64,000 nucleotides of DNA from Caballeronia glathei (GCF_000698595.1 NZ_JFHC01000018.1:47083-111082); one strand, 5' to 3'; positions 18,437 to 27,385 are shown, counted from the first letter of the stretch. Translations and numbers: made by a program. The notes: generated by a model from the letters alone, not told the origin.

Positions 18437-19015
18437 TCAAGCCAGATAGCCGAGGTGCCCGGCAAGAATCCACGAACCGATCCCAATCAGGATCAGCCCG
18501 CCGCCGATCTCCGCCCGCTTGCCCGCAACCGCGCCCAGAAAGCGTCCGACCATCACGCCGAACGTGACCATGACCATCGTCGCGAGGCCGATCGTCGCGG
18601 CGGTCGAAAGAATGTTCACGTCGATGAACGCAAGCCCCGCGCCGACCGCCATGGCGTCGATGCTGGTGGCAAAACCCGTCACGGCGAGCAGCCACAGGGA
18701 ATGGCGGCCCGGTTTGCCGGCGCCGGGCTCGTCATCCGCTGAATGCGTCAGACCCGCATGGATCATGTGCGCGCCGAGCAGCGCGAGCAGGCCGAACGCG
18801 ATCCAGTGATCCCACGACTCGACATATGGCGCGGCCGCACGTCCGAGCGCCCAGCCGATGAGCGGCGTGGCCGCCTCGATGACACCGAAGATGAGACCCG
18901 TCCTGAGCGCCTCGCGGATGCGCGGGCGGTGTAGCGTCGCGCCCTTGCCGACGGCGGCGGCGAACGCGTCCGTCGACATGGCGAAGGCGATGAGCAGAGT
19001 GGAAGCGAAATTCAT
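18437..19015 (-). CDS. mntP: Manganese efflux pump MntP
   Basis: Inner-membrane exporter that protects against manganese excess. The 192-residue protein matches MntP along its length: [25 protein letters not shown] at the N-terminus (first metal-site Asp in STDAF) and the internal repeat [15 protein letters not shown], giving six predicted helices. ATG 19015 was chosen because it matches the E. coli N-terminus; an in-frame ATG at 19051 would add 12 residues with no family support. The gene sits behind a yybP-ykoY riboswitch, which supports both identity and manganese-dependent control. It converges with the LysR gene. Confidence 0.93.
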   Translation of the reverse strand: MNFASTLLIAFAMSTDAFAAAVGKGATLHRPRIREALRTGLIFGVIEAATPLIGWALGRAAAPYVESWDHWIAFGLLALLGAHMIHAGLTHSADDEPGAGKPGRHSLWLLAVTGFATSIDAMAVGAGLAFIDVNILSTAATIGLATMVMVTFGVMVGRFLGAVAGKRAEIGGGLILIGIGSWILAGHLGYLA

Positions 19016-19082
19016 GAAGTAGCGTGCGAGCCGGGCGTGGACGTACGACATGCCGCGCGCCCGGCGGGCCGCGCTGACATGT

Positions 19083-19195
19083 CGATGGTCTTGCCAACCC
19101 GAAGGCGGTTCATGCCACGGTCTACGACCGAGCGTGTTGACATGAACGCTTCCGCTGTCGCGAAAGCCGGCTACTCCCCAAAGACAGCCGGAAGA
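19083..19195 (-). promoter_or_regulatory. yybP-ykoY manganese riboswitch upstream of mntP
   Basis: Read on the minus strand, the leader contains TTTGGGGAGTAGCC (complement of 19169-19182), the near-invariant start of yybP-ykoY aptamers. It is followed by a variable hairpin, then TCATGTCAACACGCTCGG and a CGTGGCATGA segment that pairs back to it. A GGTTGGCAAGACC end closes on the 5' GTCTTTG. The layout parallels the E. coli mntP leader as I remember it. Manganese binding should raise expression of the downstream mntP gene. Confidence 0.88.
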
Positions 19196-19298
19196 TTATC
19201 ACGGACAGAAAGCTTAATGTAATTATTTACTCGATTCCAGGGCGCTGACGGAAAGCTGTCCTTTTCAGTGCTCACTTGAAAACAATTATTACTCGTGT

Positions 19299-19317
19299 AA
19301 TGATATTGATTCGCATT
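19299..19317 (+). promoter_or_regulatory. Fur box upstream of the siderophore receptor
   Basis: AATGATATTGATTCGCATT matches 16 of 19 positions of the AATGATAATCATTCTCATT form of the Fur consensus. It lies in an AT-rich stretch about 160 bases before the receptor start, alongside likely promoter elements. Iron-loaded Fur binding here would repress the receptor and probably piuC. Confidence 0.75.
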
Positions 19318-19478
19318 AACTATCGTCAGCTTCCGTCGTTGGGCCCGGCATGCGGGGCTGGCCTTTCAATTTCCGGGCAGGTGTAGGCGAAGCAGTCCCA
19401 AAGCGCTGCAGCGCCGACACATTTGGCACGAAGACCATCTCGCCTGCCAGCCACTTTCTTTCAGTATCGGGGATACAC

Positions 19479-21707
19479 ATGTTGAGGAAGACGCCGCTTG
19501 CTGCGGCATTGATGACTATCGTCGCGGCGCCTATCGCGTCGCCACTTTATGCTCAAACCGCACCGCAAGCCGCAGAGTCCGCCGCGCCCGCCAGCGCCGC
19601 CAGTCCCGCACCGGCCGCGCCCGCCGAGGCCGCGACGCTGCCCGCCGTCCGCGTATCGGGCCAGTCAGACACGAGCGGCGACTTCCAGCCGGAAATGTCC
19701 AGCGTCGGCGCCAAGGTGCCGGCCGCACTGCGCGACATTCCGCAGGCGGTCGTCGTGGTGCCGAAAGCGGTGATGCAGTCGCAGGCCGCGACGTCCTTCT
19801 CCGACGCATTGCGCAACGTCCCCGGCATTACGATCGGCGCGGCAGAAGGGGGCCAGATCGGCAACAACATCAACCTGCGCGGCTTCACCGCCCGCACCGA
19901 CATCTACCTCGACGGCTTTCGCGACCGCGGCCAGTACTATCGCGATACGTTCAATCTCGATTCGATCGACGTGCTGTACGGCCCGTCGTCGCTCTACTTC
20001 GGACGCGGCTCAACGGGCGGCGTCATCAACCAGGTCAGCAAGCAGCCGACGCTCAAGAAGCGCGCCGACGTGTCGGTGATGGCCGGCACGCACGACCGTT
20101 ACCGCACGACGGTCGACCTTGACCAGCCGATCTCCGACACCGCCGCGTTCCGCATCAACGCGTTCGGCCAGGATCTCGGCTCGTCGCGCGATGTGATGAA
20201 GAGCAAGGACTACGGCGTCGCGCCGCAGGTGAAGTTCGGCATCGGCACACCGACGCAGATCACGCTCTCCGCGCTCATCCAGCACAACCGAGACCAGCCC
20301 GACTACGGCATTCCGCCGCTGAACGGCCACCCGGCGCCCGTCGACACCAAGACCTTCTACGGATTCACCAACGACCGCACGATCCAGGACGTCCAGACGC
20401 TGTCCGCGCGCATCGAGCATCGCGTCAACGACAACCTGACGCTGCGCAACCAGACGCAGTTCAGCCACTACAGCACCGAGGCCCGCGCGACCAACGCGGC
20501 CGCCGTGCTGACCGGTCCGCTCGGCAGCTCGCCGGCGCTCTCGAACGGCAACTTCACGACGCTGCCGCTCTCGCAGCTTTTCGTGCGGCTGCAGGGCAAG
20601 GACCGCAACATCAACGATCACTCGATCTACAACACCACGGACGTCGAGGCCAAGTTCGCCACCGGCTTCGTCAAGCACGACGTCATCGCGGGCGTCGACC
20701 TGAGCCACGAAACGTACAGCAACCAGAGCTTCACCTCGACGGCGCCGGGGCTGCCGAGCAACACCATCGCGATCGTGCCGCTCGTCGATCCGCCGTACAC
20801 GCCGCGCCCGTCTAACATCCGCACGGTCGCGACCAACCTCGCGGAATCGAGCGCGAACGGCATCGGCATCTACGCGAACGACACGATCTCGATCGGACCG
20901 TACTGGAAGCTGGTCGGCGGCGTGCGCTGGGACCGCTACGAGGCGTCGATCCACAACTCGATCAACGCGCCCTCCTACGCGACGCAGACCAACTTCTACA
21001 CGAGCGTGCGCGGCGGCATCATCTTCCAGCCGACCGAGACGCAGTCCTACTACGCGTCGTATGGCACGTCGTTCAACCCGTCGCTCGAAGCGCTGACGCT
21101 CACGAACACGCAGCAGAACATCCCGCCCGAAACGAACCGCTCGTATGAAATCGGTTCGAAGTGGGACCTGCTGAACGGCGGCCTCTCGATCACGCAGTCG
21201 CTCTTCACGATCGAGAAGACCAATGCCCGCACGCAAACCTCGACGGGCGAGTACACGCTCGACGGCGACGTGCGCGTGCGCGGCTACCAGCTCGGCGTGG
21301 CGGGCCACATCACGAACAAGTGGCAGGTGTTCGGCGGCTACACGTACATGAACGGCACGGTGCAGAAGGCGGCCGACGGCACCGCCGGCCACACGCTCGC
21401 GAACACGCCGCGCAACATGCTCACGATCTGGACGACCTACGCGTTCACGCCGAACTGGGAGATCGGCGGCGGGCCGGTGTACACGTCCTCGCGCTATGCG
21501 GCGAACAACAATTTCGTCGAGGTGGGCGGCTACACGCGCTGGGATGCGATGGCGGCGTATCACCAGAAAAAGTACGACATCCAGTTCAACGTCTTGAACG
21601 TGACGGACAAGAAGTATTACGATGCGCTGATTCCGTCCGATGGCGGTCGCGCGGTGCCTGGCCTCGGCCGGACCTTCCTCGCGACGCTGAACTACCGCTT
21701 CTTCTGA
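19479..21707 (+). CDS. fiu: TonB-dependent siderophore receptor, Fiu/PiuA type
   Basis: Outer-membrane receptor that imports ferric catecholate-type siderophores using TonB energy. The 742-residue protein starts at ATG 19479, giving a signal peptide (MLRKTPLAAALMTIVAA...LYAQ). An Ala/Pro-rich spacer follows, then the plug (LRDIPQAVVVVPKAVMQSQ, NVPGITIGAAEGGQ, NLRGFTARTDIYLDGFRD, then YFGRGSTGGVINQVSKQP). A 22-strand barrel extends to the terminal aromatic residue (ATLNYRFF). Overall similarity is to E. coli Fiu and the P. aeruginosa PiuA group. The following piuC gene is the usual partner, and a Fur box precedes it. There is no N-terminal transducer extension, so no sigma signalling is expected. 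Confidence 0.9.
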   Translation: MLRKTPLAAALMTIVAAPIASPLYAQTAPQAAESAAPASAASPAPAAPAEAATLPAVRVSGQSDTSGDFQPEMSSVGAKVPAALRDIPQAVVVVPKAVMQSQAATSFSDALRNVPGITIGAAEGGQIGNNINLRGFTARTDIYLDGFRDRGQYYRDTFNLDSIDVLYGPSSLYFGRGSTGGVINQVSKQPTLKKRADVSVMAGTHDRYRTTVDLDQPISDTAAFRINAFGQDLGSSRDVMKSKDYGVAPQVKFGIGTPTQITLSALIQHNRDQPDYGIPPLNGHPAPVDTKTFYGFTNDRTIQDVQTLSARIEHRVNDNLTLRNQTQFSHYSTEARATNAAAVLTGPLGSSPALSNGNFTTLPLSQLFVRLQGKDRNINDHSIYNTTDVEAKFATGFVKHDVIAGVDLSHETYSNQSFTSTAPGLPSNTIAIVPLVDPPYTPRPSNIRTVATNLAESSANGIGIYANDTISIGPYWKLVGGVRWDRYEASIHNSINAPSYATQTNFYTSVRGGIIFQPTETQSYYASYGTSFNPSLEALTLTNTQQNIPPETNRSYEIGSKWDLLNGGLSITQSLFTIEKTNARTQTSTGEYTLDGDVRVRGYQLGVAGHITNKWQVFGGYTYMNGTVQKAADGTAGHTLANTPRNMLTIWTTYAFTPNWEIGGGPVYTSSRYAANNNFVEVGGYTRWDAMAAYHQKKYDIQFNVLNVTDKKYYDALIPSDGGRAVPGLGRTFLATLNYRFF

Positions 21708-21742
21708 TCGCGTGCCCGCGAAGGGCCCGCGAGCGTCGAAGC

Positions 21743-21773
21743 CCGCGCGCTCCCGCATCAGGGGAGCGCGCGG
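21743..21773 (+). promoter_or_regulatory. Long stem-loop between receptor and piuC
   Basis: A perfect 12-bp inverted repeat (CCGCGCGCTCCC / GGGAGCGCGCGG) with a 7-base loop lies between the receptor stop and the piuC start, with no T-run after it. It is probably a transcript-processing or attenuation structure. Confidence 0.55.
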
Positions 21774-21794
21774 CCACGCAGGAAACACCACGCA

Positions 21795-22481
21795 ATGATT
21801 CTTTCGATACCCGGCGTTCTCGCCCCCGAGGACGCCGCCGCGATGCGGGCCAGGCTCGAAGCCGCCGCCGACTCCTGGGTCGATGGCCGCGCCACCGCCG
21901 GCTACCAGGGCGCGCCCGTCAAGAAGAACCAGCAGATCGCGGAAGGCTCGCCGATCGCGCGGGAGATGGGCGACGTCATCATCGGCGCGCTGGAGCGCCA
22001 CCCGCTCTTCATCAGCGCGGTGCTGCCGAACCGCGTCTACCCCCCGCTCTTCAACCGCTACGAGGGCGGCATGCATTTCGGCAGCCATGTCGACGGCGCG
22101 ATCCGCATCATTCCCGGCCACGGCGCGCGCGTTCGCACCGACGTCTCGATCACGCTCTTTCTCTCGCGGCCCGAGGACTACGACGACGGCGAGCTCGTCA
22201 TCGAGGACACGTACGGCGTGCAGGAAGTGAAGCTGCCGGCCGGGCACGCGGTCGTCTATCCGGCGACGAGCCTGCATCAGGTGCGGCCCGTCACGCGTGG
22301 GGCGCGCGTATCCAGCTTTTTCTGGGTGCAGAGCCTCGTGCGCGACGACACGCGCCGCACCCTGCTCTTCGACATGGACACCGCGATCCAGCGCCTGAAC
22401 GCCGAAAACGCCGATGATGCGGCGCGCCGCAGTCTCGTCGGCTGCTATCACAACCTGCTGCGCATCTGGAGCGACACGTAG
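21795..22481 (+). CDS. piuC: PKHD-type Fe(II)/2-oxoglutarate dioxygenase PiuC (YbiX)
   Basis: Predicted non-haem iron hydroxylase usually encoded next to Fiu/PiuA receptors; its substrate is unknown, possibly a siderophore or a component of uptake. The 228-residue length is normal. The iron triad is visible: H98 and D100 in FGSHVD and H161 in TSLHQV; an Arg shortly after (R168 or R171) would hold 2-oxoglutarate. The N-terminus is [14 protein letters not shown] and the segment [20 protein letters not shown] is diagnostic of this family. It is probably co-transcribed with the receptor, 87 bases downstream. Confidence 0.93.
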   Translation: MILSIPGVLAPEDAAAMRARLEAAADSWVDGRATAGYQGAPVKKNQQIAEGSPIAREMGDVIIGALERHPLFISAVLPNRVYPPLFNRYEGGMHFGSHVDGAIRIIPGHGARVRTDVSITLFLSRPEDYDDGELVIEDTYGVQEVKLPAGHAVVYPATSLHQVRPVTRGARVSSFFWVQSLVRDDTRRTLLFDMDTAIQRLNAENADDAARRSLVGCYHNLLRIWSDT

Positions 22482-22496
22482 CCGTTGCGCAACGGC
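22481..22496. terminator. Possible bidirectional terminator between piuC and dhaK
   Basis: The 16-base palindrome GCCGTTGCGCAACGGC sits in the 24-base gap between two converging genes. There is no clear T-run on either side, so termination is plausible but unproven. Confidence 0.35.
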
Positions 22497-22505
22497 AACG
22501 CGGCG

Positions 22506-23495
22506 CTACATGCCCCAGCGCAGCCCCGGCGCATGCACGGGGCTGTCCCAGTGCGCGGTCATCTCGTCGTCGAGCACGCAGAGCGTGATGGACGCACCCG
22601 CCATTTCGAGCGACGTCGTGAGCGAGCCCACCAGCGGGCGCGCCACATGCAGGTCGCGCTGCTGAAGCCACAGGCGCGTCGAGTTGAAGAGCAGGTAGAG
22701 TTCGCCGAGCGGCGTGCCGCCCAGCCCGTTCACGAGCACGAGCAGTTGCGCGCCGGCCTGCGGCTTGAGGTCGTCGACGATCGCCGTGAGCAGTTCGCCC
22801 GCGATCGCGTCCGCCGCCGCCATGCGCGCGCGGCGCCGCCCCGGCTCGCCGTGAATGCCCACGCCCACTTCGATCTCGTCGTCGCCGATCTTGAACGTGC
22901 TGGTGCCCGCCGCAGGCACCGTGCAGCTCGTGAACGCCACGCCCATCGACGCCGTGCGCTTGTTGATGCGCTCGCCGAACGCCTTGCACGCGTCGAGATT
23001 CGCGCCGCTCTCCGCCATGCTGCCGACGAGCTTCTCCACGATCAGCGTGCCCGCCACGCCGCGCCGCCCTGTCGTGTAGCTCGAATTCTCGACGGCGACG
23101 TCGTCGTTGATCAGCACCATCGCGTTCTGCACCTCGGACATCTCCGACGCCATTTCGAAGTTCATCACGTCGCCGGAATAATTCTTCACGATGAAGAGCA
23201 CGCCCTGCCCCGTATCGACGGCCTTCGCCGCCGCCATCATCTGGTCCGGCGTGGGCGACGTGAAAACCTGCCCGGGACACGCGGCATCGAGCATGCCGTA
23301 GCCGACGAAGCCGCTGTGCAGCGGCTCGTGCCCCGAGCCGCCGCCCGACACGAGCGCGACTTTGCCCGGCTTCAGGTCGCGCCGCCGCACGAACACGGGG
23401 TCGCTGTTGAGCACGACGAGATCGCCATGCGCGGCGGCGAATCCGGCGAGGCTCTCGGTGAGGAAATCGTCGACGCGGTTGATGAATTTCTTCAT
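22506..23495 (-). CDS. dhaK: Dihydroxyacetone kinase-type subunit DhaK
   Basis: Substrate-binding half of a split Dha kinase; it holds the keto-substrate covalently through a histidine and receives phosphate via DhaL. The 329-residue protein carries SGGGSGHEPLH (residues 50-60) and the covalent-binding His at about 215 in GVGIHGEPG. ATG 23495 was chosen; a GTG three codons upstream has its Shine-Dalgarno too close. It is the last gene of the minus-strand ABC/Dha operon, 15 bases after dhaL. No DhaM phosphotransfer protein is present, so either a DhaM elsewhere supplies phosphate or this belongs to the ATP-dependent DhaKL-like group acting on other ketoses such as erythrulose. Confidence 0.9.
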   Translation of the reverse strand: MKKFINRVDDFLTESLAGFAAAHGDLVVLNSDPVFVRRRDLKPGKVALVSGGGSGHEPLHSGFVGYGMLDAACPGQVFTSPTPDQMMAAAKAVDTGQGVLFIVKNYSGDVMNFEMASEMSEVQNAMVLINDDVAVENSSYTTGRRGVAGTLIVEKLVGSMAESGANLDACKAFGERINKRTASMGVAFTSCTVPAAGTSTFKIGDDEIEVGVGIHGEPGRRRARMAAADAIAGELLTAIVDDLKPQAGAQLLVLVNGLGGTPLGELYLLFNSTRLWLQQRDLHVARPLVGSLTTSLEMAGASITLCVLDDEMTAHWDSPVHAPGLRWGM

Positions 23496-23510
23496 GGCCT
23501 CCACTCCTTT

Positions 23511-24140
23511 CTAACTGGATTGAGCGAGCCGCGCGCAGACGGCCGCGATCATGAGCTGGCTCGAGCGCGCCCCGGGATCGATGTGCCCGCGCGAGCGTTC
23601 GCCGAGAAACGACGCACGGCCTTTGGTCGCGATCATGTCGCGGGTCGCGAGCATCGATTCCTCGGCGAGCGGCGGCAGCGCGTCGAGCACCGCGGCCGCG
23701 GGCGCGCCCGCGGCGGCAAGTTCCTCGAAGCGCCGCGCGACCGGAATCAGCACGTCCATCATCGTCTTGCTGCCGACGCCCGTCTTGCCCCGCTGCCCGA
23801 CCGCGTCGACGCCCGCCGCAAAGATCCGGGCGAACCCGGCGACGTCCATGCCGTTCGACGCCGCCGCCTTCGCCATGCCGTTCAGCAGCGAGAAGAAGAG
23901 CGGCCCCGACGAGCCGCCCACGGTCGACAGCACCTTCGAGCCCGCCAGTTCCAGTGCGGGGCCGAACGCTTCCGCTTCGATCTGCGCGCGCACCGCGAGA
24001 AGCGCCTCCATGCCGCGCAGCATGTTGAAGATGTGATCGCCGTCGCCGATCTGCTGATCGAGCAGCGCGATCTCGTCCGTGTGCGCGGTGAGCGAACCGT
24101 GCGCGGCGTCGATGCAGGCCATGATCGTCTTGCCGTTCAT
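23511..24140 (-). CDS. dhaL: Dihydroxyacetone kinase-type subunit DhaL
   Basis: Nucleotide-binding half of the split Dha kinase, 209 residues, all-helical. The Mg-nucleotide aspartates are in the sequence LLDQQIGDGDHIFNM (D28, D33, D35), and GGSSGPLF (near residue 80) lies on the phosphate loop. The family usually has GDGDHG; here Ile replaces that Gly, a small deviation. ATG 24140 lies in an ATGA overlap with the upstream ATPase gene and has a GGAG about ten bases upstream. Together with dhaK it would phosphorylate a three- or four-carbon ketose brought in by the adjacent ABC importer, giving a phosphorylated product for central metabolism. Confidence 0.9.
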   Translation of the reverse strand: MNGKTIMACIDAAHGSLTAHTDEIALLDQQIGDGDHIFNMLRGMEALLAVRAQIEAEAFGPALELAGSKVLSTVGGSSGPLFFSLLNGMAKAAASNGMDVAGFARIFAAGVDAVGQRGKTGVGSKTMMDVLIPVARRFEELAAAGAPAAAVLDALPPLAEESMLATRDMIATKGRASFLGERSRGHIDPGARSSQLMIAAVCARLAQSS

Positions 24141-25156
24141 GTCGGTATTCTCCTTCCGTCGGCGCGGAAATATAAGAGGCTTCGCGCGGGCAGCGAGACG
24201 CCGACAGACTGCCCCGGACTGAAGTTGCGCTCGATCGACGTCGTCGCGACCACGGGGGTGCCGTCGCGATCGAGGATCAGCAGATGGCGCAGCGGCGAGT
24301 ATTCGAGCACCTTCAGGCTGAGCGGACTCTTTCTGTCCGCCGCGTCGAGCACGACGTCCTCCGGGCGGATCGCGACGACGGCCGTGTCCGCGGGCACGGC
24401 GGACGCGTCGAAGAACGCCGGGGGCAGCAGGTTGATCGGCGGCGAGCCGAGACGCCGCGCCGCGGAGAGGCACGCGGGGTTGCCGTAGACCTCGCGCGGC
24501 GTGCCGATCTGCACGAGCCGGCCGTGTTCGAGAATCGCGATGCGGTCCGCGAGCGTGGTGGCCTCGACCTGGTCGTGCGTCACGTAGACGATCGTCGCAC
24601 CGATCGTGCGATGCAGCCGCTTCAGTTCGACGCGCAGCTCTTCGCGCAGCTTGGCGTCGAGCGAGGAAAGCGGCTCGTCCATCAGGAACACGCGCGGCTC
24701 GCGCACGAGCGCGCGGCCGATCGCGACACGCTGCATCTCGCCGCCCGACAGGTGCGTCGCCATGTTGGCGAGCTTGGCCTCCATGTGCAGCATCGCAGCG
24801 ACCGCCTCGACGCGCGCGCGCACGTGGGCCTCGCTCTGGCGGCGGCGCGGCGAACGCAGCGGAAACGCGAGATTGTCGAACACGCTCAGGTGCGGATACA
24901 GCGAATACTGCTGAAAGATGAACGCGACGTCGCGCTCGGACGGATGCACGCGCGTCGCGATCTCGCCGTCGATCAGCACGTCGCCGCTATCGGGGCCTTC
25001 GAGCCCCGCGATCAGGCGCAGCGTCGTGGTCTTGCCCGCACCGCTCGGGCCGAGCACGACCACGAACTCGCCGTCCTTCACGTCGAGCGAAAGATCGTCC
25101 ACCGCGACGATCGCGCCAAAGCGCTTCGATACGTTGCGCAATTCGATTTCAGCCAT
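24137..25156 (-). CDS. ABC transporter ATP-binding protein (polyol/sugar type, second of two)
   Basis: Cytoplasmic ATPase of a carbohydrate importer of the MalK/UgpC class, 339 residues. Walker A GPSGAGKTT (near residue 38), signature LSGGEMQRVAIGRAL, Walker B VFLMDEPLSSLD and the switch His in YVTHDQVEA are all present. A C-terminal regulatory OB-type domain begins near residue 240. The true start is MAEIELRN at 25156, overlapping the upstream ATPase gene by 8 bases. Having two different ATPase genes in one operon recalls the GlpS/GlpT pair of the rhizobial glycerol importer and suggests a heterodimeric motor. Confidence 0.88.
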   Translation of the reverse strand: MAEIELRNVSKRFGAIVAVDDLSLDVKDGEFVVVLGPSGAGKTTTLRLIAGLEGPDSGDVLIDGEIATRVHPSERDVAFIFQQYSLYPHLSVFDNLAFPLRSPRRRQSEAHVRARVEAVAAMLHMEAKLANMATHLSGGEMQRVAIGRALVREPRVFLMDEPLSSLDAKLREELRVELKRLHRTIGATIVYVTHDQVEATTLADRIAILEHGRLVQIGTPREVYGNPACLSAARRLGSPPINLLPPAFFDASAVPADTAVVAIRPEDVVLDAADRKSPLSLKVLEYSPLRHLLILDRDGTPVVATTSIERNFSPGQSVGVSLPARSLLYFRADGRRIPT

Positions 25157-26237
25157 GAACGGCTCCGGTGTGCGCGCCGGGCATGAGGCGCCCGGTCGCA
25201 GCGTCGTACAGCAAGGTGCGGTCCTGCCGGAACGACAGCCCGACCGGCGCACCCGCCGCGAGCCCCGCGTCCTTGCTCGCGCGGGCGCGCACGACGCCCG
25301 CGGACGTCTCGATCGTGAACACCTGATGCGAGCCGAGATATTCGTCGGCGATCACGCGGCCGCGCAGCGGGCCGTGCTCGTCGATCACGACATGCTCGGG
25401 CCGGATGCCGAGCAGCACGCGTTCGGCCGCGCTCGCGCAGCGCGCCACGGCGACCGGCGCGCCATGCAGGTGCACGCGCTCGTCGCCCGCGGCCACCGCG
25501 CCGTCCACCGGCAGAAAATTCATCGGCGGGCTGCCGATGAAGTTGCCGACGAACACCGTCGCGGGGAAGTGATAGATCTCGTGGGGCGGGCCGGACTGCA
25601 GCACGTCGCCCTGATTCATCACGACGAGATCGTCGGCCATCGCCATCGCTTCGCTCTGGTCGTGCGTCACATAAACGGTGGTCGCCGACAGCGCGTTGTG
25701 CAGCTTGCGCAATTCGAGGCACATCAGCTCGCGGAAATCCGCATCGAGCGTGCCGAGCGGCTCGTCCATCAGGAACGCCTTCGGCTGGCGCACGATCGCG
25801 CGGCCGAGCGCCACGCGCTGCCGGTCGCCGCCGGACAGGCCGCCCGTCTTGCGGTCGAGCAGCTGTTCGATGCGCAGCATGCGCGCGGCCGCATCCACGC
25901 GCGAGGCGATCTCGTGGCGCGGCACATGTTCGTTCTTCAGCGGAAACGCGATGTTGTTGCGCACCGTCATGTGCGGATAGAGCGCGAACATCTGGAACAC
26001 GAAGGCGATGTCGCGCTGGCGCGCGCGCAATTCGGTGACGTCCTCGCCGTCGATCAGGATGCGCCCGGAGGTAGGCAGCTCGAGGCCCGCGATCATCCTG
26101 AGCGTCGTGGTCTTGCCGCAGCCCGAGGGGCCGAGCAGCACGACGAAGCGGCCGGCACCGACGGTCAGGTCGGTGTTGCGCACCGCGATGAAATCGCCGA
26201 AGCGCTTGTGCAGGCCGGCGAGCACGATCGTCGACAT
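25149..26237 (-). CDS. ABC transporter ATP-binding protein (polyol/sugar type, first of two)
   Basis: Companion ATPase, 362 residues, MalK-like. Walker A GPSGCGKTT (near residue 36), signature LSGGDRQRVALGRA, Walker B AFLMDEPLGTLD and switch YVTHDQSEAM are intact, and the C-terminal regulatory domain includes LLGIRPEHVVID. It differs clearly in sequence from the next ATPase, so the two are paralogues with separate roles and not a recent duplication. The gene lies directly behind the small membrane-protein gene (3-base gap) and is part of the nine-gene minus-strand cluster that includes the LacI regulator. Confidence 0.88.
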   Translation of the reverse strand: MSTIVLAGLHKRFGDFIAVRNTDLTVGAGRFVVLLGPSGCGKTTTLRMIAGLELPTSGRILIDGEDVTELRARQRDIAFVFQMFALYPHMTVRNNIAFPLKNEHVPRHEIASRVDAAARMLRIEQLLDRKTGGLSGGDRQRVALGRAIVRQPKAFLMDEPLGTLDADFRELMCLELRKLHNALSATTVYVTHDQSEAMAMADDLVVMNQGDVLQSGPPHEIYHFPATVFVGNFIGSPPMNFLPVDGAVAAGDERVHLHGAPVAVARCASAAERVLLGIRPEHVVIDEHGPLRGRVIADEYLGSHQVFTIETSAGVVRARASKDAGLAAGAPVGLSFRQDRTLLYDAATGRLMPGAHTGAVHG

Positions 26238-26240
26238 GGA

Positions 26241-26435
26241 TCAGTCCGGAAAGTGGCTGGTGACGAGAAACGCGAACGCTCCCAGCAGAATGACGGGAAA
26301 CGACCACGTGAAGAGTGCGAGCGAGAACGGCTGCACCAGCATCGCGATGCCGGCGGCGATCACGATGGTCGAGAGCGCCTCGCCCGGGCCGCGGCGCAGC
26401 AGCCGCACGCGCGGCAATGTCAGGTCGCGTTTCAT
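26241..26435 (-). CDS. 64-residue two-helix membrane protein in the ABC/Dha operon
   Basis: A small gene whose ATG is shared with the upstream permease stop (ATGA overlap) and which ends 3 bases before the first ATPase gene. The product has a short basic N-terminus (MKRDLTLPRVRLLRRG) and two hydrophobic segments (about residues 22-41 and 44-60) with little between them. Small membrane proteins in the same place are known in glycerol-type importers (the DUF2160 protein next to GlpSTPQV); this one is shorter and I cannot assign it to that family by eye. Its tight placement indicates a structural or assembly role in the importer. Confidence 0.75.
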   Translation of the reverse strand: MKRDLTLPRVRLLRRGPGEALSTIVIAAGIAMLVQPFSLALFTWSFPVILLGAFAFLVTSHFPD

Positions 26436-27385
26436 TTGCGCACCGCTCCGAAAGTGATGCCGCGCAGCAGATGCTTGCGCAGCACGACGGTGAAGAAGAG
26501 GATCGGCAGCACGAAGAGCGTCGTCGCCGCCGCGACCGCCGGCCAGTCCTGCCCGCCCTCGCCGATGATGAACGGGATGAACGGCGGCATCGTCTGCGCG
26601 TCGCCGCTCGTGAGCAGCGACGCGAACGCGTACTCGTTCCACGCGAAGATCAGGCAGAAGATGGCGGTCGCGGCGATGCCGGTGATGGCCTGCGGCAGGA
26701 CCACCTTCACGAACGCGTGCAGCCGCGTGTAGCCGTCGACGAGCGCCGCCTCTTCGTACTCGCGCGGTATCTCGTCCATGAAGCCCTTGAGCAGCCACAC
26801 CGCGAGCGACACGTTGACCGCCGTATAGAGCACGATCATGCCGAAGTAGCTGTCGCTCATGCCGAGCGCGCGATACATCAGGTAGATCGGGATCGCCACC
26901 GCGATCGGGGGCATCATGCGGGTCGAGAGGATGAAGAACAGCAGGTCGTCGGCGAGCGGCACCTTGAAGCGCGAGAACGCATACGCCGCGAGCGTGCCGA
27001 GGAACACTGCGAGAAACGTCGAGCCGAAGCCGATGACGAGCGAGTTGACGAAGCGCGGCAGCACCTTCGACGGCCCCGCGATCACCATGCTGCGCTTGCG
27101 CACGTCGCGTTCGTACCAGGTGTCGGCGGGCGGCAGGCTCGCGATGAACTCGGGCGTCTGGCGCGAACGGATCGTGAAGAGATTGACGTACCCTTCGAGC
27201 GACGGCTTGAACACCACCACCGGCGGATACGCGATCGCATCCTCCTGCGACTTGAAGCTCGTCATGAAGATCCACGCGATCGGCAGGGTCGTCACGAGCG
27301 CGTAGGCGATCACGACGATCGCCGCAAAGCTCTTGCCGCGCGTCGACGCGGCCACGACGGAATGGGCGTTGCCAGGCTGTCTCAT
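26432..27385 (-). CDS. ABC transporter permease (second), carbohydrate/polyol type
   Basis: Inner-membrane permease of the MalG/UgpE class, 317 residues, six predicted helices. The EAA loop that docks on the ATPase is EYEEAALVDGYTRLHAFVKVVLP (quoted in part), near residue 210. The start is ATG 27385 in an ATGA overlap with the upstream permease stop. A long periplasmic loop after the first helix (about residues 45-110) contains NLFTIRSRQTPEF and WYERDVRKRS, larger than in typical MalG proteins, as seen in several polyol importers. It pairs with the preceding permease to form the channel. Confidence 0.88.
   Translation of the reverse strand: MRQPGNAHSVVAASTRGKSFAAIVVIAYALVTTLPIAWIFMTSFKSQEDAIAYPPVVVFKPSLEGYVNLFTIRSRQTPEFIASLPPADTWYERDVRKRSMVIAGPSKVLPRFVNSLVIGFGSTFLAVFLGTLAAYAFSRFKVPLADDLLFFILSTRMMPPIAVAIPIYLMYRALGMSDSYFGMIVLYTAVNVSLAVWLLKGFMDEIPREYEEAALVDGYTRLHAFVKVVLPQAITGIAATAIFCLIFAWNEYAFASLLTSGDAQTMPPFIPFIIGEGGQDWPAVAAATTLFVLPILFFTVVLRKHLLRGITFGAVRK

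Noticed and set aside
19016..19051. Upstream in-frame ATG for mntP
   Set aside because: Family N-terminus matches ATG 19015, and the extra residues would be encoded by the riboswitch-proximal leader.
20010..22451. 813-codon minus-strand frame opposite the siderophore receptor
   Set aside because: Low-complexity Arg/Val/Ala sequence and opposite a well-conserved TonB receptor and piuC.
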